A DNA stretch of 7,064 nt from Bacteroidota bacterium (GCA_023424725.1 JAFADQ010000330.1:1-7064), one strand, 5' to 3'; shown: positions 1 to 6,175, counted from the first letter of the stretch. Program-made: numbers and translations. The notes: generated by a model not told the origin, from the letters alone.

Positions 1-136
1 ATGGAGAAGATTACCCTAAAGACCTGAGTTCGATTATAAAAATGGCTTTGTCGATGCGCAAGGGTCATTATTTGGTGTTTTCGCCGGCAACAAACCCGAT
101 AGGTTAATAGAAAAATGGTTGGTAAAAGCATCATAG
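1..136 (+). pseudogene. Possible 3' tail of an upstream gene, apparently frameshifted
   Basis: Two overlapping plus-strand frames look partly protein-like and neither makes a complete gene. The frame beginning at base 3 is open from the window edge to a TAA at 105-107 (34 codons). The frame beginning at base 2 has a TAA at 17-19, then stays open for 38 codons to a TAG at 134-136. Its end (FAGNKPDRLIEKWLVKAS) resembles a natural C-terminus in composition, and its codons (TTA, ATA, AAA, GAA) fit the rest of the window, but it has no ATG. One reading is an upstream gene whose last part lost its frame near base 20. The alternative is an intact gene ending at 107. I do not recognise a family. The minus strand is also partly open here, so coding is not certain. 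Confidence 0.3.
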
Positions 137-170
137 CCGACAGGCTTTAGCTATTCGCGTAAGGCTGAAG

Positions 171-385
171 CCCAACGCTACATTGCAAAAAGGAATTTAA
201 TTTGATTTCTATACAGCACTATCCGGCGGCAGCAACCCGGCCTGAAGGCCTTGGAAAGTGTGAATCAGGAATACTTAATTTTATGGCACAGCGGATCAGA
301 GGCCTTCAGGCCGGGGAGCAAATTTCTAATAAGCGAAGTGCATCAGATCAAACAAAAATATTCCTTATAAATGCGTAGCGTTGGG
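171..385. repeat. Nested inverted repeat, REP/BIME- or MITE-like
   Basis: The outer arms are CCCAACGCTAC (171-181) and its exact reverse complement GTAGCGTTGGG (375-385). Inside them lies a perfect 16-bp pair, CCCGGCCTGAAGGCCT (236-251) and AGGCCTTCAGGCCGGG (300-315). The arms are placed almost symmetrically: 54 bases separate left outer from left inner, 59 separate right inner from right outer, and the centre is 48 bases. The inner arms are themselves close to palindromic (GGCCTGAAGGCC). This looks like a composite of dispersed palindromic repeats (REP/BIME-like) or a small non-autonomous element. No transposase and no clear target duplication is visible. Genome-wide copy number cannot be judged from here. 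Confidence 0.6.
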
Positions 386-436
386 TTTTTAACCCTACGT
401 GATTAGATAGCGTAGGGCGGCTTTGTCGGAAAAGCC
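383..436. repeat. Cluster of short hairpins beside the nested repeat
   Basis: GGGTT (383-387) pairs with AACCC (391-395) over a three-base loop. Alternatively CCCTACG (393-399) pairs with CGTAGGG (411-417). GGCTTT (419-424) pairs with AAAGCC (431-436) over six bases. The first two overlap and are mutually exclusive. They extend the palindrome-rich patch on its right side. No T-run follows, so they do not look like terminators. Confidence 0.4.
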
Positions 437-539
437 AAAAACGGCAGTTTCCCGGTTGGCTGGCTCTGCATGGCTATTAAAAGTTTGATTATTAATCGAA
501 ATCAGGTTAAAGCCTGTTTACAGTTGTTTCAGCTTTGGG

Positions 540-570
540 TCTAATAAAAGCCAAAGAGGTTTTTATTAGA
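540..570. repeat. A/T-rich 10-bp hairpin
   Basis: TCTAATAAAA (540-549) is the exact reverse complement of TTTTATTAGA (561-570), with an 11-base loop. CTTTGG at 533-538 can instead pair with CCAAAG at 551-556, inside that loop, giving a competing fold. It lies about 150 bases before the lipoprotein start at 719 and upstream of the candidate promoter, so it is probably not in that transcript. Confidence 0.4.
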
Positions 571-675
571 GTAACCATCAGGCAAAAAATATTTTGTGGG
601 GAAGAGTTTTGTCTTTTGCGCCTGATTTAATTCACTTTTTTTGTAAATTCTTAAAAAACTTTATCGGCAATTGAT

Positions 676-683
676 TAGCTTTG
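676..683 (+). promoter_or_regulatory. Candidate -7 promoter box for the lipoprotein gene at 719
   Basis: TAGCTTTG matches the Bacteroidota -7 consensus TAnnTTTG exactly. Transcription would start around 688-692, giving a leader of roughly 30 bases before the ATG at 719. No TTG or TTTG (-33) box occurs at the usual distance: the nearest TTTG, ending at 643, is about 32 bases upstream, so the -33 half is unsupported. Confidence 0.45.
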
Positions 684-718
684 GCTTTTAACTTTTCGGT
701 TTTCTACTAAAATACCAC

Positions 719-2053
719 ATGAACAAACGTATTCTCCCGTTTTTTGCCTTTATAGGTGCGCTTATTTTTGCAGTTTCCTGTAGCGAAACAGATGTTATAG
801 AAAACTCTCCGCCGTTTGTTAATGAGCTTACAATTAACAGTACCGCCCAGCAAAAAGTAGTTACCACCTGCAGCCAGGGCAGCAATTATACCTTAACCGC
901 CTCGTTTATGAACGGCGAAGATAAAGGTACCATCGGCTTATCGTTTGCCAACGGCAGCTCGCCCGAGGCTGGAACGTATACAATAGTGCAAACCCCGCCG
1001 CAGCAGGGCCAGGTAAGAATACATTTGCTTACCAACATTCTGCTTCCCAATTTCAGCTACCTTGCCGATGCCGGCCAAACTATTTCCGTAACCATGATAG
1101 ACGGCAGCCCCGTAGCAACGCTGCAGAACATTTTTATGACGCAGAGCAACAACTCTAATACCATTGCGGTATTTGGTTTGCTGGGTTGCTATACTTTTAA
1201 TACTACTTCTGGAACTACATCTGGCACCACCGGCGGCTTAAACATTCCTAACAATACCATAAAAATAGGAAACGACTCTACCTTAACAGTAGCCACCGCC
1301 TGCTCTACCATGATGACCAATTATATGGTTATGGGCAGCGCAATGGGCTCCGGATCTAACATGGTGAGCGCCACCGTGCTTTTCTCTACTGCAACCGCGC
1401 CAACAGCCGGTATGTATACACTGGTAAACACGGGCGTTCCGCAGGCCGGGCAAGCTACCTTTAGTGTTGTAAATGGCACAACGCAATACCTTGCCAGCGG
1501 ACAAATAGAGGTAAGTATTGTAGGCGGCGGGCCAAAAATTTCGTTCAGCAATGTTACTTTACAAGATATAAATAACCCGGCTACAGCAACTACTGTAACA
1601 GGTAGCTTTGCCTGCAATAGCTCTGGTACTACTACATCGGGCTCAACAAGCGGCACTACATCTGGCGGAAATAATAACGATTACCTGGTGTACAACGGCA
1701 CCAGCCAAACGCTAACCAACAACCTGTGCAGTTCAGATAGTATTTCTTATTCTATCAACATGGGCTTTACAGGCACTGCCGGCAATAATGGCAGCGTGCA
1801 GGTTAAGTTTCAGGGGGCTACAGCTCCGGCTGCCGGAAGCTACTCTCTGTTGCCGGGCGCCACTGGGGCCAACGCCATTATTTACTTTAACGTAAACGGA
1901 GCTTCAGGCGCCAGCACCTACCAGAGTACCAGCGGAAATGTAACAGTAACCAAAGTTGGCGGCAAAACCAGAGCCACTTTCAACAACATTCCTGTAAAAC
2001 TAAATGGCGGATCGCATGTAACCATGATATCGGGAACGGCTACCTGCCCCTGA
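719..2053 (+). CDS. Lipoprotein with three Cys-bounded repeat domains
   Basis: A 444-residue protein with a lipoprotein signal peptide: Lys3-Arg4, a hydrophobic stretch from about 5 to 18, and a lipobox ending Ala-Val-Ser-Cys21. The residues after Cys21 (SETD) are mildly acidic, so surface export is possible but the signal is weak. The mature part holds three homologous domains, each opening and closing with Cys: C51-C157, C195-C299 and C337-C443. The spacings are 106, 104 and 106 residues, and 38 residues separate neighbouring domains. Each has a central P-x-A-G-x-Y motif and, in the second half, a G-x-(I/V)-x-V strand followed by an F-x-N strand. Linkers at 162-173 and 301-317 are Thr/Ser/Gly repeats. 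I infer beta-sandwich domains closed by one disulfide each. No family is recognised and no catalytic motif is seen. The ATG at 719 is chosen because the signal peptide begins there. A terminator follows 18 bases after the stop. Confidence 0.9.
   Translation: MNKRILPFFAFIGALIFAVSCSETDVIENSPPFVNELTINSTAQQKVVTTCSQGSNYTLTASFMNGEDKGTIGLSFANGSSPEAGTYTIVQTPPQQGQVRIHLLTNILLPNFSYLADAGQTISVTMIDGSPVATLQNIFMTQSNNSNTIAVFGLLGCYTFNTTSGTTSGTTGGLNIPNNTIKIGNDSTLTVATACSTMMTNYMVMGSAMGSGSNMVSATVLFSTATAPTAGMYTLVNTGVPQAGQATFSVVNGTTQYLASGQIEVSIVGGGPKISFSNVTLQDINNPATATTVTGSFACNSSGTTTSGSTSGTTSGGNNNDYLVYNGTSQTLTNNLCSSDSISYSINMGFTGTAGNNGSVQVKFQGATAPAAGSYSLLPGATGANAIIYFNVNGASGASTYQSTSGNVTVTKVGGKTRATFNNIPVKLNGGSHVTMISGTATCP
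1202..1237 (+). repeat. First TSG-type linker of the three-domain lipoprotein
   Basis: Encodes TTSGTTSGTTGG between domains 1 and 2. The 14-mer GGAACTACATCTGG at 1211-1224 recurs exactly at 5641-5654 in the linker of the other lipoprotein. Such Thr/Ser/Gly linkers are flexible spacers and are prone to length change by slippage. Confidence 0.75.
1619..1669 (+). repeat. Second TSG-type linker of the three-domain lipoprotein
   Basis: Encodes SSGTTTSGSTSGTTSGG between domains 2 and 3. It is the same kind of spacer as the first linker but longer and less regular. Despite the different linker lengths, the Cys-to-Cys distance between adjacent domains is 38 residues in both cases. Confidence 0.75.
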
Positions 2054-2070
2054 TATATTGCAGGCTAAAT

Positions 2071-2106
2071 AAAAAAGCAGGTTCCTCTCCGGAGCCTGCT
2101 TTTTTT
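2071..2106 (+). terminator. Intrinsic terminator after the three-domain lipoprotein
   Basis: GCAGGTTCC (2077-2085) pairs with GGAGCCTGC (2091-2099) over the loop TCTCC, with one G-U pair. An A6 tract precedes the stem and a T7 tract (2100-2106) follows, which extends the stem and gives the U-run. It starts 18 bases after the stop codon. The A-tract means it could also work in the reverse direction. Confidence 0.9.
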
Positions 2107-2222
2107 GTGCCCGCAGGTTTATGTGCTGCCTGTTTGCAATATGTATACGCTTTAATTAATTAATGATGTGTAATTGAGTTTATTAACCTGAATCCGATTA
2201 ATGTTTACCATTTGTAAACTCT

Positions 2223-2262
2223 GGAGGAGCGGCCTGTGGGTTTTTTTACAGGTCGCTACTCC
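2223..2262. repeat. Strong hairpin with a T-rich loop
   Basis: GGAG (2223-2226) and AGCGGCCTGT (2228-2237) pair with ACAGGTCGCT (2248-2257) and CTCC (2259-2262). This gives 14 pairs including one G-U, broken by a single G/A mismatch. The ten-base loop is GGGTTTTTTT. The T-run sits in the loop rather than after the stem, so this is not an ordinary terminator. It may be a dispersed palindromic repeat. Confidence 0.6.
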
Positions 2263-2345
2263 GGAGCTGTCAGGCTGGCAGTTGTAGTAAAACAGTTGTC
2301 TGAATCAGCTTCAAAAATAGTTGGCGACGATTTTTTATATCTAAC

Positions 2346-2534
2346 TCAGGTTATAAGCCAGTTTGGTAATTTTAATTTCCAGCGAGATATAAATTCTAAA
2401 TCTGATGTGGCCGGTTTTTGGTTCTTCGCAGCCTCTTTTTTAAGCACCTTAGCCTCTCGGTTTTTCCAGGAGGCTACGGTGCATATTACTTTGCTTTCTG
2501 GTGCCGATTGTTTTGCCGGAATTACCCGTACAAT
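2346..2534 (-). pseudogene. Possible gene relic on the minus strand, 62 codons, no ATG
   Basis: Read on the minus strand from 2534, this frame is open for 62 codons after an in-frame TAA and ends with TGA at 2346-2348. Beyond that TGA the same frame stays open for 29 more codons to a TAG at 2256-2258. The translation is Lys-rich and soluble-looking (for example SWKNREAKVLKKEAAKNQK), with AAA and TTA codons typical of a Bacteroidota gene. There is no ATG, GTG or TTG start. A 13-base inverted repeat (2444-2482) lies inside. It may be a decayed gene or chance; no family is recognised. Confidence 0.22.
2444..2482. repeat. 13-bp inverted repeat with one mismatch
   Basis: GCACCTTAGCCTC (2444-2456) and GAGGCTACGGTGC (2470-2482) are reverse complements except at one position, with a 13-base loop. 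No T-run follows on either strand close by. It could be a dispersed repeat or an RNA hairpin. Confidence 0.55.
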
Positions 2535-2628
2535 TTAAAATTTGAACCTGCAGTGGCCAAAAAACCTGGCTTTAGCGGCTAACTATTTATTAATATACCG
2601 GGCTGAAAAAAGCTTGGCGAATGATAAT

Positions 2629-5316
2629 TTATCTCACCACAAACTTCTTTACATCTACAACTCCGCCAACTTCTATTTTGGCAAAGTACATTCCCGGCCG
2701 GATTTGCAGATTTAGCAGGTAATTAGTTTTGCCGCTTAAAGCAGATTTATAAACTGTACGGCCCTTTACATCTACAATTTCTACCTGGCAAACCTGCTGA
2801 GCGTTGGGGATGGCTTTAGAAAAATCGAGCGTGAAAGTGCCGTTGTTAAGTGTTGGGTACAGCTGTATTCCGCCCGCAACTATATCCGGAGTAATGTCTG
2901 TAATAAACCGGCCCAGGTCGGTTGCCCAAATGCCGCGGCCAAAGGTTGCAATATAAATTTCGCCCAGCTCAGGGTTAATCTCAATATCAGATACAATTAC
3001 GTTGGGCAGGCCGAGGCTCTCGTTTTCCCAGGTGGTTTCGCCGTCGCGCAGCACATAAACGCCCAAATCTGTGGCCAGCATTATGGCATCGCCTCCCGGA
3101 ATATATTTGGCGCAGTTTACCGGTATGTTGGGCAGGTTGTACGATATGTTTTCCCAGGTGGCGCCGTTATCGGTGGTTTTGTATACTTTGTGGCCGGCGC
3201 TAAAACCAGCCATGGTAACAAAGGCGGTTGTTGCGCTGGTTTCGTGCAGCTCTATACTGGTGTAATAAAGCGAATCGGGGAGGCCTGCGGTTGCATCTGT
3301 CCAGTTATTGCCGCCATTGGTACTGATATATATTTTGCCGGGTATGTTGTGCTCGTACCGCACTCTTTTTGCCGCGTACAGCACATCTGGGTTGGCGTTA
3401 GAAACAGCAAGCGCAGAGATTTCGCTGGCATTAAAACCAGAAGGGAAGTTAGATATTTGAGTCCACCATAATCCGTTATCAGTGGTTTTGTACACGTTCT
3501 CGAAGCCAGCATACAAAGTGCCGTGGTTGTTATAATCTGCCACAATGGGCGATGTCCATTCGCCTTGTTCCGAAAACGGGTTGGCATCTAACGAAAAGTA
3601 ATTAAACCCGCCATTGTCTGACCTGTAAAAGTTGCCGTACTGGCTCGATCCTATAATGCTGAAATCGTCTAGAGGGTCGAGGTAATTGTCCATGCCGTCG
3701 CCGCCAAAAATGGTGCTCCAGTTACTGCCATCAAAATAAGCGGTAGCATTATCCTGCGAGCCGGCCACAATGCGGCCGGTGCTGTTTCGCGAGCTTGAAA
3801 TCCGGTAGAAAGAGGTTACTGCAAGGCCGTCGTTCAGGTTAGTCCAGAAAGTGGGCCAGGCTACGCCATTGCCGGCGTCGAGCCAGGTGCTGATCACCAT
3901 GTTGGTGGTACGGTAAACGCCGCCATCGGTCACCACAAAAATGTTTCCGGTTTGGGGTTGCGTTACCATGTAATGTATATCGCCGTGCAGGGTAGGGCCG
4001 TAAAAGGTTGTCCAGTGGCTAACGGGGTTAAATGTTTGCGCGCCGTCTTCAGATCCCCAGATATTTACGCCACCGGTAAACACCAGATCGGGGTTAGAGT
4101 TGCTTACCATCAGGGCCAGATCGTAATTGCCCTGGCCGCCGTTGCCAGCGCCCTGGTTGCCATCCAGAACGTTTACGCCGGGGTTGCTAAACTGCCAGGT
4201 GGTGCCGGCGTTGGTGGTTTTGTAAAATCCGTAAAGTCCGCTTTCGGTATTTACGGCAATGGCATATACATAATCGGGGTTAGATGGCGCAATGGCAAGT
4301 TTTATGCGCTGCACCTGTCCTGTGCCCGGAATGCCGGTGTTTAGCATGGTCCAGGTATTGCCGAAGTTGGTAGATTTATAAATTGCCGCGTGGCCTGCAT
4401 TGGCCGATTTTACCCAGCCTGTAGCCGCGTATAAAATATTCGGGTCGGTTGGGTGTTGCACCATGTCCCAGAAAAGCGAATCTAACGTGTTGGTCCAGGT
4501 GGCGCCTGCATCAGAAGATAAATACATGCCGCTGGCGCCGGCCGCTACCAGGTTATTGCTGTTGGCGGGGTTTACCAGTATCTTTTTTATAAGCGAAGCA
4601 TCGCCGTTGGTGAGCTGAAAGCTGAGGCCGGTTGGTGCCCAGGTTTGGCCGCCGTTGGTGGTTTTGTACACGCCAAGGCCGTAATGTGTGTTGCGTTTGC
4701 GCCCATCCAGAAAAAGCCCGGCGCCGATGTAAGCGAAATCGCATACCGAAATATACATTACATCGGGGTTGTTGGGGTCTATAGAAATATCGCTGATGCG
4801 GGTAATAGGCAGGTTATCGGTAAGCGGTGTCCAGGTTTGACCGTTGTTGCTGGTTTTCCAAACGCCGCCCTGCGCTACGCCAACAAAATAGGTTGCCGGC
4901 GAATTAGGGTGAAATGCGATGCAGTTTATGCGGCCCAGGCCGTTTTCCATATAGCCGGTTTTGTTGTCGGGCAATACACTCGGCCCCACCGGGTACCAGG
5001 ATGTTAGCGCCATTCGCGCATTGGCCAGCTGCTCTTTTTCGTTGGCCGCCTTTACTACTTCATTTATATAAATGGCCGGGTTTACGGGCTCGCCGGTTGG
5101 GTCGGTGTGCAGCTGCATGTCCATTTCCATGCGCTTAAAGTATTTCCAGTGCTTGGTTTTGCTTAGGTCGCGGCCCTTTTTCCAGTCGTTAAACTGGCGC
5201 TGCACTTCTTTTAGGGTTTGCGCATTGGCCGGTGCCTGCTGCAAAAATGGCTGCCCCTGGGTTGCAGATGCGATAAACAGCAACAGAAATAAAGCCGGTA
5301 TTTTATAAAACGACAT
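2629..5316 (-). CDS. T9SS-secreted beta-propeller protein with Asp-box (BNR/sortilin-like) repeats
   Basis: An 895-residue secreted protein. The signal peptide has Lys5, a hydrophobic core at 6-17 and likely cleavage after Ala18 or Gly21. Residues 35-100 form a charged Trp/Lys-rich segment before the propeller. Asp-box-type repeats (S/T-x-D/N-x-G-x-T-W) occur near 155, 219, 267, 315, 367, 422, 565, 611, 665, 714 and 757, at spacings usual for beta-propeller blades of the sortilin/Vps10 and GH74-like folds. A stretch without clear Asp-boxes (430-564) carries HGDIHYM, GSQDN and GGDGMD, which I know from related T9SS propellers. The last 80 or so residues (about 815-895) form a type A T9SS sorting domain: YPTLNNGTFTLDF, then VDVKGRTVYK, then the final PGMYFAKIEVGGVVDVKKFVV. 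The protein is thus expected to cross the outer membrane and be released or surface-anchored. Enzyme activity is not shown. It is convergent with the lipoprotein at 719 and divergent from the one at 5545. Confidence 0.95.
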   Translation of the reverse strand: MSFYKIPALFLLLFIASATQGQPFLQQAPANAQTLKEVQRQFNDWKKGRDLSKTKHWKYFKRMEMDMQLHTDPTGEPVNPAIYINEVVKAANEKEQLANARMALTSWYPVGPSVLPDNKTGYMENGLGRINCIAFHPNSPATYFVGVAQGGVWKTSNNGQTWTPLTDNLPITRISDISIDPNNPDVMYISVCDFAYIGAGLFLDGRKRNTHYGLGVYKTTNGGQTWAPTGLSFQLTNGDASLIKKILVNPANSNNLVAAGASGMYLSSDAGATWTNTLDSLFWDMVQHPTDPNILYAATGWVKSANAGHAAIYKSTNFGNTWTMLNTGIPGTGQVQRIKLAIAPSNPDYVYAIAVNTESGLYGFYKTTNAGTTWQFSNPGVNVLDGNQGAGNGGQGNYDLALMVSNSNPDLVFTGGVNIWGSEDGAQTFNPVSHWTTFYGPTLHGDIHYMVTQPQTGNIFVVTDGGVYRTTNMVISTWLDAGNGVAWPTFWTNLNDGLAVTSFYRISSSRNSTGRIVAGSQDNATAYFDGSNWSTIFGGDGMDNYLDPLDDFSIIGSSQYGNFYRSDNGGFNYFSLDANPFSEQGEWTSPIVADYNNHGTLYAGFENVYKTTDNGLWWTQISNFPSGFNASEISALAVSNANPDVLYAAKRVRYEHNIPGKIYISTNGGNNWTDATAGLPDSLYYTSIELHETSATTAFVTMAGFSAGHKVYKTTDNGATWENISYNLPNIPVNCAKYIPGGDAIMLATDLGVYVLRDGETTWENESLGLPNVIVSDIEINPELGEIYIATFGRGIWATDLGRFITDITPDIVAGGIQLYPTLNNGTFTLDFSKAIPNAQQVCQVEIVDVKGRTVYKSALSGKTNYLLNLQIRPGMYFAKIEVGGVVDVKKFVVR

Positions 5317-5510
5317 ATAAGATTATTATTTGTGCTAAATTAATCAATAAAATAATAATATAATACAGGTGTGCAGAGGTTTAAGACCAGCCAACAATCT
5401 GCTGAAATACCAAAGCTGCAAGGGGCAAAAAGCGGTGCGCACGAGCCTGTTTTTTTGTTTCTGAAGATGGATGAAATGCTAAGCCGCATCTGCTTTCTGG
5501 ACTCAGAGAA

Positions 5511-5540
5511 TTTGTATATCTTTAACGCCACATACTTTTG
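5511..5540 (+). promoter_or_regulatory. Bacteroidota-type promoter directly before the lipoprotein ATG at 5545
   Basis: TTTG (5511-5514), an 18-base spacer and TACTTTTG (5533-5540) match the -33 TTTG and -7 TAnnTTTG consensus at a normal distance. The -7 box ends four bases before the ATG at 5545. With the usual few bases between box and start site, transcription would begin at or next to the ATG, leaving no room for a ribosome binding site. A leaderless mRNA is therefore predicted, unless another promoter lies further upstream in the 228-base divergent intergenic region. Confidence 0.65.
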
Positions 5541-5544
5541 TTTT

Positions 5545-6102
5545 ATGAAATTACGACTACTTACAATTCTTAGCTTTTCTGCCGCGCTGGCATTTGCAAC
5601 TGCTTCCTGCGGCAACGACGACGACAACAATACCAGCCCCGGAACTACATCTGGTACTACCAGCAGCTCAACATCGGGCACTACAGCCAGCACAACAAGC
5701 GGCACCACTTCGGGCACAACCGGCTCGGGCACGCTAAGCCTTGGCAACAGCACCTCTAACAGTGTAGAAGTACAGTGCACTAACGATGCCGGCGGCTTGT
5801 TTGTAGAAGTAACCGCCGATAACGGAAATACCTGCTCTATTGTACTGGGCAGCGTGCCAAACAATTCTCAAACCTACAACATTATAGACGGCGCCGACCC
5901 AAGCGGCACTGTCGGCCCGCAGGAAGCGCTAATTTTAGCCAGAACCAATAACGGGCTAGATTTATACGGCAGCACCAGCGGTGTATTAGAGGTAAGCATA
6001 AACGGGGCTGTAAGGCAGATCAGCTTTGCCAATATTACCATGCAGCCCGAAGATACTACCAAGGCTCCTATTACCGCCACGGCTACTTTTGTTTGCCAGT
6101 AA
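5545..6102 (+). CDS. Lipoprotein with one Cys-bounded domain and a TSG linker
   Basis: A 185-residue lipoprotein. The signal peptide starts MKLR, has a hydrophobic core at 5-18 and ends in a relaxed lipobox Thr-Ala-Ser-Cys22. The mature N-terminus CGNDDDNN carries the acidic run that acts as a surface-export signal in Bacteroidota lipoproteins, so display on the outer face is likely. Residues 30-62 are a TSG/TTS repeat linker. The rest is one domain opening at Cys78 and closing at Cys184 (106 residues), with SGVLEVSI and ISFANITMQ strands matching domain 2 of the lipoprotein at 719 (SGQIEVSI, ISFSNVTLQ). Cys97 is an extra, unpaired Cys. Function is unknown. An in-frame GTG at 5371 and ATG at 5467 would add residues in front of the signal peptide, and both precede the promoter; I therefore choose 5545. 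The gene is divergent from the T9SS propeller gene and has its own terminator. Confidence 0.9.
   Translation: MKLRLLTILSFSAALAFATASCGNDDDNNTSPGTTSGTTSSSTSGTTASTTSGTTSGTTGSGTLSLGNSTSNSVEVQCTNDAGGLFVEVTADNGNTCSIVLGSVPNNSQTYNIIDGADPSGTVGPQEALILARTNNGLDLYGSTSGVLEVSINGAVRQISFANITMQPEDTTKAPITATATFVCQ
5632..5730 (+). repeat. TSG/TTS low-complexity linker in the single-domain lipoprotein
   Basis: Encodes a 33-residue run of Thr, Ser and Gly, with TTSGTT units, between the acidic N-terminus and the Cys-bounded domain. It begins with the 14-mer region shared with 1211-1224 (here 5641-5654). It probably holds the domain away from the membrane surface. The DNA repeats are imperfect, as codons vary. Confidence 0.75.
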
Positions 6103-6132
6103 ATAGCCATTACCCTATAAAGCTTCTCTGTA

Positions 6133-6168
6133 AAAAAAGCAGGTTCTTACAAGAGAATCTGCTTTTTT
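6133..6168 (+). terminator. Intrinsic terminator after the single-domain lipoprotein
   Basis: GCAGGTTCT (6139-6147) pairs with AGAATCTGC (6154-6162) over a six-base loop, with one G-U pair. An A-tract precedes and a T6 tract (6163-6168) follows. The left side shares AAAAAAGCAGGTTC with the terminator at 2071-2084. It separates the lipoprotein from the gene at 6218. Confidence 0.9.
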
Positions 6169-6175
6169 ATTTTTG
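6168..6175 (+). promoter_or_regulatory. Candidate -7 box for the HTTM gene
   Basis: TATTTTTG fits TAnnTTTG and begins at the last T of the preceding terminator. Transcription would start near 6180, leaving a leader of about 35-40 bases before the ATG at 6218. No TTG (-33) box lies at the usual distance, and a T-rich terminator tail can match the motif by chance. Confidence 0.35.

Larger units (their letters stand above)
137..718. other. Non-coding region with REP-like palindromes
   Basis: No credible gene is visible in these 582 bases; only very short open frames occur, and the best (283-378) runs through a palindrome. The stretch holds a nested inverted repeat (171-385), small hairpins at 383-395, 393-417 and 419-436, a hairpin at 540-570, and a candidate promoter just before the lipoprotein gene at 719. 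It is mostly A+T-rich apart from the palindromes. Confidence 0.6.
2107..2628. other. Gap without a convincing gene; hairpins and a possible relic
   Basis: These 522 bases lie between the terminator of one gene and the 3' end of the convergent minus-strand gene. They hold a small palindrome (GTTTAC 2203-2208 / GTAAAC 2214-2219), two larger hairpins (2223-2262, 2444-2482) and an ATG-less open stretch on the minus strand (2346-2534). A plus-strand frame from a GTG at 2236 to 2538 is open for 100 codons, but its start lies in a hairpin stem and its Phe-rich product looks antisense. No clear terminator for the minus-strand gene is seen. Confidence 0.5.

Noticed and set aside
27..40. GTTCGATT, resembling a tRNA T-loop
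   Set aside because: The flanking bases do not form a T-stem and no acceptor or anticodon arm is present.
283..378. 31-codon ATG frame in the palindrome region
   Set aside because: It runs through the inner inverted repeat and ends in the outer one; its content is dictated by the repeat and there is no other sign of coding.
1321..1656. 111-codon minus-strand frame inside the three-domain lipoprotein
   Set aside because: It lies wholly opposite a gene with clear signal peptide and repeated domains; a shadow frame.
2236..2538. 100-codon plus-strand frame starting at GTG
   Set aside because: The start codon lies inside a strong hairpin stem, the product is Phe/Ser-rich as expected for the antisense of a Lys-rich sequence, and the opposite strand reads more like protein.
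5335..5342. TAATTTAG on the minus strand as a -7 box for the T9SS gene
   Set aside because: One mismatch to TAnnTTTG and no -33 TTG at the usual distance in A/T-rich sequence; too weak to call.
5421..5457. G/C-rich stretch with GTGCGCAC followed by a T7 run, resembling a terminator
   Set aside because: The bases flanking the 8-bp palindrome do not pair into a stable stem reaching the T-run, and no plus-strand gene ends upstream.
5371..5544. N-terminal extension of the single-domain lipoprotein from a GTG at 5371
   Set aside because: It would bury the signal peptide and lipobox about 58 residues inside the protein, and a good promoter lies just before the ATG at 5545.
5340..5864. 174-codon minus-strand frame opposite the lipoprotein at 5545
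   Set aside because: Its Val/Leu/Pro-rich repeats are the reverse reading of the TSG linker; no start context or family resemblance.
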